Part shown: piece after piece, positions 20,466-29,676 of the stretch
Layout: every line of letters starts with the position of its first letter
Numbering within the stretch: the first letter of the stretch is position 1
DNA from: Choricystis sp. odSpoLacu1
Taxonomy: Eukaryota; Chlorophyta; Trebouxiophyceae
Direction: 5' to 3'
DNA length: 64,000 nucleotides
NCBI GenBank assembly: GCA_958009055.1
Contig: OY253653.1
Coordinates: forward strand, 248,001-312,000
Translations under genes and position numbers: made by a program
The notes under the pieces: generated by a model
Told to the model about the DNA's origin: nothing
The model's input: the letters and a program-made list of their open reading frames with translations, nothing else
Databases searched by the model: none

Positions 20466-21248
20466 TTAAACAAGCACACGCGAAACGACAGCGTACACCC
20501 CCCCCGCCACCAGCGCCGCCCCCGCGGCCGGCGTCACCCACTGCGTCGCCCCTCGCAACGATGCCAGTCGAGCTGCACTGCCTGCGCCCGCCGCTGCAGC
20601 CAGCAGGGGGGCGACCGTGCCAGCCGCATAGCAGAGGAGGAGCGCCCCTGCCAGCACGGGCGTCCCTCCCCCCGACGCCGCGTACGCCAGCAACGACGCC
20701 AGCACGGGCGTGGCGCACGGCGACGCCGCCAGAGCGGAACCTGCGCCTGCCGCAAAGGCGCGGGCCAGGGGGGCGGGGCCGGCGGCTGCGGCGGCCGCGT
20801 CGCCCGTGTCGAGCGAGGGGAGGGGCAGGGGGAGGACGCCAAGGAGGTTGAGCCCTCCCGCTATCGCCACCCCGCCCGCCACCAACGGCAGCGCCTCCCC
20901 CAGGGCACCGCCGCCTCCCACGCCCACGAAGACAGCGCCCGCGGCCGCGGCGGCGCCCCCCGCGGCGGCGAGGGCGGACGCGGTGCCGAAAGCGAAAGCG
21001 GCTGCCACGGGCAGCACGGGAGCCCCCGGCGCCGCCGCCGCCCGCGATGACACGTACCCCAGGGTCAGGGGCAGAGCAGACAACGTGCACGGGGAGAGAG
21101 AGGTGGCGAGGCCGGCGCCAAACGCGGTGACAAAGGTGGTGGGCGTGACGGTGGTGACAGCGTCGAGGGGGAGGGCGGCGGGGGGGGGGAGGCGGCGCGC
21201 GGCGTGTGCTGGTGCCGGGTGGGCGTGGAGGCGTGTGGGGGGCCGCAT
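20466..21248 (-). CDS. CCDA: CcdA-type thylakoid thiol-disulfide transporter
   Basis: A polytopic membrane protein that moves reducing equivalents across the thylakoid membrane to support cytochrome c heme attachment and other lumenal thiol chemistry. The frame of 260 residues starts at the only nearby Met (21248) with a basic His/Arg/Pro-rich leader suited to plastid import. Several hydrophobic segments follow. The two redox Cys are in GLATSLSPCTLSALPLTLGY and ALAASPCATPVLASLLAY, each at the start of a membrane helix as in bacterial and plastid CcdA, and the two halves are pseudo-symmetrical. Single exon. A 10-base G run (21180-21189) lies inside the leader, so the first ~35 residues depend on its length being right. 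Confidence 0.87.
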   Translation of the reverse strand: MRPPTRLHAHPAPAHAARRLPPPAALPLDAVTTVTPTTFVTAFGAGLATSLSPCTLSALPLTLGYVSSRAAAAPGAPVLPVAAAFAFGTASALAAAGGAAAAAGAVFVGVGGGGALGEALPLVAGGVAIAGGLNLLGVLPLPLPSLDTGDAAAAAAGPAPLARAFAAGAGSALAASPCATPVLASLLAYAASGGGTPVLAGALLLCYAAGTVAPLLAAAAGAGSAARLASLRGATQWVTPAAGAALVAGGVYAVVSRVLV

Positions 21249-21513
21249 TGCGAGTGTGAGGGAAGGGGGCGGTGGGCGAGGCGCCAATGCAACGCCGGCT
21301 GCGAAAAGAAAACGAACAAGACGTTTCTTGTCGACGCTCGAGAGAGTGCTCCTCACTCTCTTTTTGAGCGCCCTCTCCCCCTCCCGACACCCCGTTCGCT
21401 CCGCCCCACCCTCGGCGGAGCCTGCCCCCCCCTCCACCTCTCCCCCCCACGGCCGCCGCCCCCGCGTCCGAGTCCCGTTTTCCTGTCTCCCCTCCATTCC
21501 TCCACACCGCACG
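21249..21513. promoter_or_regulatory. Divergent intergenic region, CcdA / DDA1-like
   Basis: These 265 bp separate two divergent start codons. The plus-strand side is strongly pyrimidine-rich (CTCTCCCCCTCCC and similar) up to the DDA1-like start. No recognisable motif. Confidence 0.45.
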
Positions 21514-22237
21514 ATGCCCCTTGACCTACTGGCCGACCTGCCCTCCCACTCAGACGCGTTCACGGCGCGTGGCGGGGGTGGCGTGCGCCACCCCGAGGTA
21601 AGAGAAGAAGGGTGGGAGGGCGAGGAAACAGGCGGCAAGAGGCCGAAGTTTTTTTTGCGCCCCGGCGTCGATTCGTTCTGCCCACACACAGCTCGCCGGC
21701 TCCCTGTCCGTCGTCTCGTTCCGCCCCTATGTCGCCGTGTCTGACGCGGCGCTGCCGTCCGAGGGCCAGGGTGAGAGAAAGAGGGAGAGAGGGAGAGGGA
21801 GCGTGGGGCGGAAGGGGTTTCCGCGGGAGTGTTATTCGAGCGTCGCTCGACACGAAAAAAACCGACCCTCCCTCCCCCTCCTCCCGCAGTCATCACGACC
21901 GAGCCCACCACCGCGCTGGCGCGCGCGCTGGACCGCGCCATGGCGGCCAACCAGGTATGTGGGAGAGAGATTCGTGCTGTGTGTGTGTGTGTGTGTGTGT
22001 GTGTGGGCGCCACCGTGGTTCCTCTCTCTCTCACAACCCTCCCTCCCCACGAACAGCGCGCCCTGCCCCCCCCCCCCTCCCTCCTCCACCCCCCCCGCCA
22101 AGCGCGCCCGCATCGCCCCCGCCGCCGCCCTGTCCCCGGCCGGCAAGTCGGGGCCGTCGCCCGTGGTGACGCGCGCCCGCGCGCGCCGCTCGCTGGCGGT
22201 GCGCGTCGCGGCGGCCAGCCGCGTGCCGGCGCCGTGA
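21514..22237 (+). CDS. DDA1-like subunit of DDB1-CUL4 ubiquitin ligases
   Basis: A short protein assembled from four exons: 21514-21597, 21692-21770, 21890-21954, 22103-22237, about 120 residues. The last acceptor (GCCAAG at 22102, after a long C/T tract) keeps the frame; the CAG at 22056 would not. DDA1 proteins stabilise DDB1-based ligases with DET1 or DDB2. Matching features are the N-terminal LADLPSHSDAF, a central SVVSFRPYVA, and GQVITTEPTTALARAL, in the order and spacing of plant DDA1 (LPS..F, YRP, QVITTE). The tail is basic. Four tiny exons and low complexity make this a moderately confident call. Confidence 0.6.
21978..22005 (+). repeat. TG microsatellite inside an intron
   Basis: Uninterrupted TG run of 28 bases a few nucleotides inside the third intron of the DDA1-like gene. 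Confidence 0.95.
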
Positions 22238-22887
22238 GAGAAAAGGGTGTGTGCGTGTGTGTACACACGCTGATTGCATCACCACCGCTTTCCAAAAAAA
22301 AAAAAAAACAGGGGCGTTTGCCTTTCTGTGGCCGCCCCCCGCGTTCCTTTTTCTAGACGCTAGATAAAACCACCACCATTCTTACCCGCAGAAACGCTGC
22401 CCCCCCCCCCCCTAAACTTGCACCCACCTTTCACTTGTGCGTGTGCCCGATTCTTTTTGGCGCGCGGTCCCGCGGCGCGCAATACCCCCCACAACCCAAT
22501 TTTCCCACTGCTATCCTCACAAAACACACGCTTGTCACTCTTATCCGGGACACACACCACGTTTCCCCTTTTGTCCACCACCACACCAGAGAGCGCGACC
22601 ACCCTCTCCTCGCCTCTCCCACCCAGCGCCCGCGGTGAGTGTAGGGGAGGGGGCGAGAGCGCCGTGCCGTGGACACCACTATGCTGCACGATGCAGATTC
22701 GCGGCAGGGCGCAGCGCACGGTGGCCGCCTTGCAACGCGCGCCGTTGTGCCCTCAAACGCACTTCGACACTGTGGCGCGTGCGCGAAGACGTGTGGGCAG
22801 CCGAGACGAGGTGCGTGGCCAACGCTTTTCCCTTCCCCATTCCCCCAAGTGCAGGCCCCTTCCATTCGCGCTTCAGCACCCTCCAAA
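22238..22887. other. Intergenic stretch of 650 bp
   Basis: The left part holds A-rich and C-rich runs, likely the 3' end of the DDA1-like gene. The right part is probably promoter and leader of the secreted-protein gene starting at 22888. Open frames here have no coherent composition or family resemblance. Nothing else is supported. Confidence 0.4.
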
Positions 22888-24293
22888 ATGCGCCGCGCCA
22901 CCGCGTGCGTCACGGTGAGTTGAGCTCACGCACCACACCATACACGCCCGTTGAGGCGGGGGGAGGGGAGAGAGGTGGCAGGGGTGTCGGCTGGTCGCAC
23001 AAACGCACGTCTTGCACAACCAACCGACGCCCCTTTTTCCACAACCCCACACAGCTCGCCCTCGTGCTGGCCACCGCCCTGGCCCCGCCCGCCGCGGCTG
23101 CCGTCACCACCACCACTCCTTCCTCTGACGACGCGCTGGCAACCCTGGCCAAGGCGCTGGGGTCGGCCGCCGTGGCTGCCGGCACCGCCGCCGCGACGAC
23201 AGCACCCGCGTCGACGACGACTGGCAAAACCGCGCCCTCCTCCACCACCCCCAAGGCGCGCGGCACCGTCGACCCCGCCGTCCAAAACGCGCTGGATGGC
23301 GCCGCCGCCGCCGTGGTGCGGGGTGCCGCCCCCGGCGCCGCCGCCGCGGCCGCGGGCGGCGCCAACACGCCCGCGGGGGCGGCCGCCCAGCTGGCGGCGG
23401 GGGCTGCCTCCGACCCCGACCTGCGCGCCGCCGCGGGCGACGCCGCCACCCGCCTCAAAGCGGCGGGCGTAGACGCTTCGGGGGCGGCCCAGCTGGCCGC
23501 CCGCGCGGCTGCCGACCCCAAGTTCCGCGCGGCCGCCGCCAAAGCCATCGCCTCCGCCACCGGGGACGATGCGTCGAATGTGCAGGCCGCCCTGGATGCC
23601 GCTGGGCCGGGGCTGGCGGCCGTCCATGACGCGGCGGCCGTGGCGACGGGCAAGCCCACGAGCGAAGATGCGACCACTGCCAAGATGGGCCCCCTCACCG
23701 CGACCGTGGGGTCCCGCCCCTCCAGTGCGGCCGTGGCGGCGGGCGCCGCCAATGTGCCGTCCACCAAGGCGACTGTGGGGCCGTTGACGTTTTCGATTGG
23801 GGATGCGGCGGCGGGTGGTGAGGCGTCGGCCACCGCGGCTGTGGCCAAGCCGACCGCTGCCGCTGCTGTCAAGCCTGCCGCCGCCGCTGCCACCAAGCCG
23901 GCAGCCGCATCCACTGCCACCTCCGACCCGCTGGCCGCCATCTTCAACGCGGCGCGCACGGTCGTCAACGCGGCCGCCGCGCCGGCGGGCGCGACGCCCC
24001 AAACCACCACCACCACCTCCATCCCCTCCACCGCCGCCGCCCCGGTCGCTCCCAAGATCGACCCCGTGCAAGCGGTGACCAACCCGGGGGGCGAGGAGCT
24101 GGAGCCCGTGGGCACCAAGTCGCGGGCGGGGCGCACGCGCGCGGCGGCGGCGGCCAACCCAATCTCCGGCGGCCTCATGGGGCTGGCGGACGCGCTGACG
24201 GGGCGCAAGGTGGGGCTCAACCCGCAGCCCGCCGCGCCGTCGGTGCGCAGTGGGTCGGCGGCGGTGGCGACGGTGCAGGGTGGCAAAGCGTGA
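22888..24293 (+). CDS. Secreted Ala/Thr-rich protein of unknown function
   Basis: Two exons, 22888-22914 (nine residues) and 23055-24293, phase 0, 421 residues. Splicing completes a signal peptide (MRRATACVT then LALVLATALAPPAAAA), which supports the intron GTGAGT...CACACAG. The rest is rich in Ala, Thr, Val and Pro. It has two imperfect copies of an AQLAA-containing helical motif (AAQLAAGAASDPDLRAAA and AAQLAARAAADPKFRAAA) and a Lys/Pro/Ala-rich middle like hydroxyproline-rich wall proteins. One possible dibasic-like cleavage stretch (KSRAGRTR) lies near the C-terminus. No Cys beyond the signal peptide and no known domain. It could be a cell-wall or matrix protein. Confidence 0.7.
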
Positions 24294-24508
24294 GAGAGAG
24301 GGATGTGATTGATTTGTTTTTTTTTCGTGCTGCGTCTTTTTTTCAAACCCCCCTTTTTTTGTTAGCGGAATGCCTTTTTATACACGTGACTCTCTCTCTG
24401 GGGGGTGTATGCACATGGGGTTGGGGTGTCGGGAGTGTTTGTTTGGGGGGGGGGACACAAGAATGAAAAAGTGATTTTGGTTTGTTCGTCAGCCACACCG
24501 CCTCTCCC

Positions 24509-27158
24509 TCACGCCGCCTTCTTCCCGCGCTTCACCGGCCGCCCCCCCGCCGCTTCCGCCTTGCGCACCTCCGCCGCACGCCGCCTCTCGTCCGCGGTCG
24601 CGGTGGCCAGCATCTTGGACAGCAGCACGCGCGCGTCGCGCGCGGCGCCGTCCGCTTCAGCTAGGACAGCCCCCACCACGTCAGCGGGAACGGAGGGAAA
24701 CTCGGCCGCGAGCTCATGCAGGGCGCGGTCGGTGGCGGAGGCGGGGGGCGGGGCGCGCGGGGCGGCCGGAGCGGCGGCAGGGGGCGGCGCGGCGGCATCA
24801 TCACCACCCGACGACGACGGCCCCGCGCCGCCACCCGCTTCATCATCGCTGCCCGCCTCCAGCGCCGCGGCATCCCGCTTGGCGGTGGCCGCCCCCACCT
24901 GCAGCTTGGCGATGACGTCCTCCATGGCGACGTTGACTTGAGCATTCGCAAAGAAGTCGGCCAGGTCGGCCTTGCACTTGGGGCAGGGGAGCGGCGGGCG
25001 CCGCGCGCGCAGCGACTCGCGCGCGCCGCCGGCGCCGCGGCCGGCATCCACGCGGGCCGCCCACGCGCCCAGGCAGGCTCTGCAAAAGTGGTGGCCGCAC
25101 GGCGTGGACAGAGGCTCGCACAGGGTGTGCGGGTGGGGCGCGCGCGCTTCGACTGCAGCCGCGGCGGTAGGCACCACCTCCCCTTTCTTGGCCTTGGGCG
25201 GCTTGTACGCGCACACAAACTCGCGCAGCGCGCGCTCGTGGTCGCCCGCCTTCTTGCGCATGCCCTTGGAGGAGCGTGACGGGTCGGTGTTGCCCGCCTT
25301 GGCCGAGGGCGGCGCGGGTTTGAGCCACCCCCACTCCTGTTTGGCGGCGTCCCACCCCCAAAACGGGTCGGCGGGGGCTTCATACACCCTGCCCACCGCA
25401 GCCGCCATGTCGGCCAGCGCGTCCGCGGGCAGGGCGCCCTGCCACGGGCGGGCGTCGGGGCGGTCGCCGGTGGCTTTCGACTCCCACGGCGCGGCTTCGT
25501 TGTCGCAGCGCACAAAAATGTAGCGGCACACCAGTTTGCCCTGCGCCCCCTGCTTGCGGTACGCGCGGGCGATGGTGTAGACACCGTCGTAGCGGACACC
25601 GGGGGAGACGTCGGGGTCGGGCGCAAACCGGGACCGTTTCTCTTTGTGCGAGCGAACCACCCGCACGGGCAGGCCGAGCGTGCACGACAGCTGCAGCGCT
25701 TTGTTCATCTTGTCAAAGGTCTGGTCAAACGACTGCACGGATGACACGCGCTTGTTGCCCGACAGGTCGCGCCCGCCGGAGCCGGTGTAGAGGAACCATT
25801 CCCCGCCGTCGTGGTCGTCTTCGTAGCCGCCAGACAGGGCGACAGACTGAGCACCCACACTCGATTGGCCCGCGATGCCGGCCACGTGGGGAAAGTGGGC
25901 GCCCCACTGGCGGCAGTCGAGGCGGTCGGCCCACTGTTCACCTACGAGGATGCCCTGGCCGCGCGGGTCGGCAGACGCGGGAATGGGGCCAAAGTGGTCG
26001 GGGGCGCACGTGACAAAGATCTTGCCGGACGCCGCATTGGCGCGGCCGGCGCGGACGGCGCGCTCGGTGGTGAAGGCTTGGTCGGGGCGGTCATCGTTGT
26101 TGATGCGCTAGGGAGGAGGGGAGGGCAGGGTGTGTGGAGTGGGTGAGTGTGTGGGGTTGAGCCAACACCGCACCACCTCATTTTCCTTTTCTTCTCTCTC
26201 ATCCCCACCAAACAACTCACCACAAACGACTTGGGCGGCGCCTTCTGCCCCAGCCTCGCCATGCGGATCGCCATGGCCAGCGCCGTGTTGACACGCGCAG
26301 TGTCGGCAAACCGCGCGGGAAAGGCGGCGCGGCAGGTGGGGCACGACGTCTTGCGCTGCTGCGTCCAGCGGGTGAAGCAGGCCAGGCAGTAGTTGTGCTG
26401 GCAAGGGGCCTGAGGTTGGTGGGTGGGTGGGGTGGTGTGTTGGGTCGGGGTGTGTGTCGACGGTGGTTTTACAATAAAAAACAGGCCAGCAAAGGCACCG
26501 CGTTGCCCGCCTGCAAAATTCACACACGCTCACCGTCACCGGGCGGTCGCACAGGTCCATGCAGACGGCGCACTTGAGGGTGTCGTCGAACATGGTCGCG
26601 CCCGCGTCGGCGGGCGCTGACGCGCCGGCGGGGCCCTTGGACTTGGCGTCGTCGGCTGGGGGTGAGTGGAGAGGGATGTGAGGGTGTGTGTCAGAAAGGC
26701 AGCGTGATGGCGGACGCGTTCTCCCGCGCGGGGGAGGGGGGGAAGACCGACGCCGGCTGAATCGAATGACGGCAAAATCGCGCGCGCGCGCGTCGGGCGG
26801 GGAAGCCGCGCCCTCCTCCCCGCCGAGCCCGTCCAGCCTGTCTCGAACGATACAGATGCATGCGCGTGTGCGCGTGAGATGCGTGTCGTGTGCGCCGGGC
26901 GCCGGCGCACGCGAGCCGCAAGCCGACGACGGTCCCCCCGCACCGATGCCGAGATTTCGGTTTCGTCGTTGTCGGCACACTCCCGCCCTGCCCCGCTCCC
27001 GCCTCTCCGCCTCATCCACTCTCACCTGCAGGCGCGGGTGCCCACTTGCCCGCCATCAAGGCTTGTCGCTTGAGCGCTTTCTCGGCTTCGGAGAGGGTCG
27101 CGTCCAGCATGATGGCCACGATCGCTTTGCGCATCGCGGCTTCGTCCATGGCGGCCAT
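24509..27158 (-). CDS. RING-SRA-RING E3 ubiquitin ligase (VIM/ORTHRUS/UHRF1-like) with C-terminal CUE-like segment
   Basis: About 680 residues from four exons: 27158-27026, 26655-26534, 26409-26221, 26107-24509. The first intron is 370 nt. Family members bind hemimethylated or methylated CG through the SRA/YDG domain and ubiquitinate histone H3 to maintain DNA methylation. The first RING is split across exons 2-3 (CAVCMDLCDRPVT, then CQHNYCLACFTRW and CPTC). The SRA domain follows (starting near GPIPASADPRGQG, with HVAGIAGQ, GGYEDDHDGGEWFLYTGSGGR and YDGVYTIARAY). A second RING (LCEPLSTPCGHHFCRACL, CPKCKADL) comes next. The last ~75 residues resemble a CUE/UBA ubiquitin-binding helix bundle. 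The PHD finger at the N-terminus of plant VIM proteins is not visible; exon 1 encodes a short helix instead. Confidence 0.88.
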
Positions 27159-27461
27159 GTGGTGTGTGTGTGTGCGGGGTGTGAGAGGCTTGGGGGATGA
27201 ACTGAAGAGGCGGAGGGCGCGACAGTGCGCGCAGAGTTATTTTTGGAGGGACCTCCGTGAGTTGTGAGCAAAGCAAAAAAAAAACGTTTCGCTCGTCACA
27301 CACTTCGCTTTCCTTTCTCCGTTTCCGCGTGCCGACCCCTCGTTTCGGGCCCGAGGCCCAGTCCCGCACACACAAACAACACACCGTCGTCCACACGCGG
27401 GCGTCTGGGAGAGGCGCGCGCGCCTTTGCACGTGTGCCTGCATTTTTTCACCACTCTAGCC

Positions 27462-28375
27462 ATGGCGCCTCCACAGCGCGGCTCCGCCGCGGTCGCCGGG
27501 TGCGCCCCAGTGGTGGGAAGGGAGGCGGATGAGATACGTGATGTGCAATGTGGACTCGAGTGCTGGGGCGGCGTGTCCACACACGCGCCCACCACCCCGC
27601 CCGCGTCTCCTCCCCAACCCTGACCCTCCCTTCCACCCCTCTCCCCCACAGCCCCGACACCCTCGCCTCCCTGCGCACCTGGGCGGACGCCGCCCGCACA
27701 GCCGGCACCCTGCCCTCCATCTTTCTGCCCCCCCGCCCCGCGGACGCCGCCCCCGCAGATGCGCCCGCGTGGAGCGACGTCGCCGCGTCCGCGTCCGTGC
27801 CCCCCCCTCCCGCCGCGCCCGCCGACGGCCGCCCCCCCGCGTGGGCGGGCATCAAGCAGCACGCCCCCGTGCGCGCCAAGCCGGGCGCTCCGGGCGGGGT
27901 GGCGGCTCCAGGCGGGCGCACCTACACCTCCCGCTTTCGCGGTGTGCACCAAACCTTCCCCACGCGCCGGTGGGAGGCCCAGTTTCGCAAGGGGGGCCGC
28001 CCCACGTCCCTGGGATGCTTTGACACCGAGGAAGCGGCTGCGCGGGCGTACGATCGGATGATGCTGTGGTGCGAACTGCACGGTGCGGCGGGCACCAAAA
28101 CTGGAGTGACGACAAATTTCGACCCCTCAGAATACGCGGCCGACGTGCCCTCCCTGCGGGCCTCGTCCCAGGACGACCTCGTCCTGGCGTTGCGGGCGGA
28201 GGGGCGGCGTCAGGCGGCGGAGCGGTCGCGCGCGGCCAAGGCGGCTGGGGGCGGCAAGCGCCGCGCACCGCGCGCGGAACGGCAGGTGGATGGCCTGGCG
28301 GCCGCGGCTGCGGCGGCGGCGGCGGCCGACTCGGCGCCGCCGAACGCCAGCACGGGCGGCAGTGGCAGCGAGTGA
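27462..28375 (+). CDS. AP2-domain DNA-binding protein
   Basis: The main exon begins after the acceptor CCCCCACAG at 27651 and runs to the stop at 28375. A single AP2 domain starts at YTSRFRGVHQTFPTRRWEAQ and continues through GCFDTEEAAARAYDRMML to TNF, the usual three-strand-plus-helix pattern that binds GC-rich DNA. Upstream is a Pro/Ala-rich segment; downstream is a basic, Ala-rich tail ending in Ser/Gly. The likely start is the ATG at 27462 (MAPPQRGSAAVAG), but the first donor is unresolved: the good-looking GTGGGAAG at 27513 leaves the wrong phase, while weaker sites at 27560 or 27575 would fit. It probably acts in the nucleus; targets unknown. Confidence 0.75.
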
Positions 28376-28490
28376 GGGGAGAGAGGGGTGGTTTTCTGCT
28401 TGCTTTTTTCTTTTTAGTGTTTCCTCACATAGCCTGCCCTGCTTTTTTAAAACACGACACACTCGCGGACTCAAGCGCACTCCCAAACCA

Positions 28491-28705
28491 ATGCGAGCCA
28501 CTCTCCCTGCCCGCGCGGCAGGCGTCGCCAGCCCGGCGCGCGCCGCGGTTGCGCCCCCGGTCAAATTGGCGCGCCGCGCCCGCCCCGCCGCCCGCCCGCT
28601 GGCGCCGCGCGCGATGGAGGTGGGTGGAGCTCTTCGAGACAATGCGCACGCGCGAGGCAACGGGGCGCGTGTGCTGTGCCACGACACACACACACACACA
28701 CGCAC

Positions 28706-28737
<32 letters not shown>

Positions 28738-29073
28738 CCCGACACTCACCACCCTCCAACCCTCCCACAGGTCTCCGGCCCCGGCTCCTCCGCCCCCGAC
28801 GCCGCCGCCGGCGCCGTCACGGCCGCCCTGATGGCCACCATGACGTCCAAGATCGGGGCCGCCCTGGAGACGGACCGCGTGGCTGTGACCGACGTTTCGG
28901 GGGACGGGCGCCACGTGGAGATCGATGTCGTCTCCCCCGTCTTCGAGGGCAAGCGGTCCATGGAGCGCCAGCGCATGGTGTACAAAGCCATCTGGGAGGA
29001 GTTGCAGGGGGACGGCATGGTGCACGCGGTCGACGCGATGGTGTGCAGAACGCCGGGCGAGGCTGAAGGGTGA
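28491..29073 (+). CDS. BolA-family protein, probably plastid or mitochondrial
   Basis: Two exons, 28491-28619 and 28771-29073, phase 0, 143 residues. Exon 1 encodes an Arg/Ala/Pro-rich leader typical of organelle import. Exon 2 encodes the BolA fold: a first helix (MTSKIGAALETDRVAVTDVS), the strand with HVEIDVVSP, the helix SMERQRMVYKAIWEEL, and the C-terminal VHAVDAMVCRTPGE, where the conserved His of the RxxH/HAxD loop sits. BolA proteins pair with monothiol glutaredoxins and [2Fe-2S] clusters. Leader and sequence fit organellar BolA best, but the exact class is not certain. The intron is dominated by a CA microsatellite. Confidence 0.87.
28684..28737 (+). repeat. CA microsatellite inside the BolA intron
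   Basis: About 54 bases of CA repeat with two CG interruptions fill the central third of a 151-nt intron, ending about 33 bases before the acceptor. Confidence 0.95.
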
Positions 29074-29267
29074 GAGAGAAGGGCAGAGAGGGTTTGTTGC
29101 TTTTGATTTTTTATTCGTATCAATTCCCAGGCGTGCACACTGTCGTCTCTCACTCACGTGGTCTCACTCAACGGGGCTTGTGCTGCCCGGCACACCAAAA
29201 CGCGAGAGCACGTCAAAAAACACAGCACACAGCGCGAATTGGTTGTTCGCACCGTTTTTCCACCCGC

Positions 29268-29648
29268 ATGCCCTCCCCGCCGCCCGACGACCTGCTCGCC
29301 ACCGCGGGTGCCGCCCTCACCACAGCCCGTGCCAAGAAAGCTCGGTCCTCCAAGCGCACCACCGCCTCGGCTCGCGGCCCGCTCCCGCTTGCACCCCCAC
29401 CGCGCCGCGCCCCCGCCTCCGCCCGCCCGTCGGCGTCCCTGCTGGCCGTCAGCGAAGCGTCATCCGACGCTGACGCGGCAGCCTCGCTGCGGGCCTGGCT
29501 GGCGTCCATGGGCGGGGCGCCCAAAGGGTCTCGCTACGCACGACACCGCATCGCCGTCGTGCGCAAAGCGTTGGCTCTGCTGGAGGCGGCCCGGTCGGAC
29601 GAGCAAGAGGGGGATCTGCAGGCGCTGCTGTCGAGCCTGGCGTTGTGA
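29268..29648 (+). CDS. Small unknown protein directly upstream of the FAD monooxygenase
   Basis: A 126-residue frame from the Met at 29268. It has a basic middle part rich in Arg, Ala and Pro. The C-terminal helix-rich segment (SLRAWLASMGGAPKGSRYARH, split by Gly/Pro, then VVRKALALLEAARSDEQEGDL) looks like a real folded domain rather than chance translation. No family recognised. The stop at 29648 lies only 28 bp before the next start codon on the same strand, too close for an ordinary terminator and promoter. This is either a separate gene with overlapping transcript ends or the first cistron of a dicistronic mRNA. Confidence 0.6.
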   Translation: MPSPPPDDLLATAGAALTTARAKKARSSKRTTASARGPLPLAPPPRRAPASARPSASLLAVSEASSDADAAASLRAWLASMGGAPKGSRYARHRIAVVRKALALLEAARSDEQEGDLQALLSSLAL

Positions 29649-29676
29649 GGGATAGGGAAGGGAAGGCAGCACCAAA

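Noticed and set aside
22066..22077. 12-base C run in the DDA1-like gene considered as another frame break
   Set aside because: An acceptor downstream at 22102 removes the run as part of the intron and restores phase, so no error is needed.
20466..22295. A 609-codon minus-strand frame running far upstream of CcdA
   Set aside because: Only the part from the Met at 21248 has coherent transit-peptide and membrane sequence. The rest crosses the divergent DDA1-like gene and its promoter.
22437..22887. In-frame upstream extension of the Ala/Thr-rich secreted protein from 22437
   Set aside because: The extension has leader-like composition without protein features. Starting at 22888 and splicing creates a normal signal peptide.
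28684..28737. Repeated CA units considered as a CRISPR-like or minisatellite array
   Set aside because: Simple dinucleotide repeat inside an intron; no spacers.
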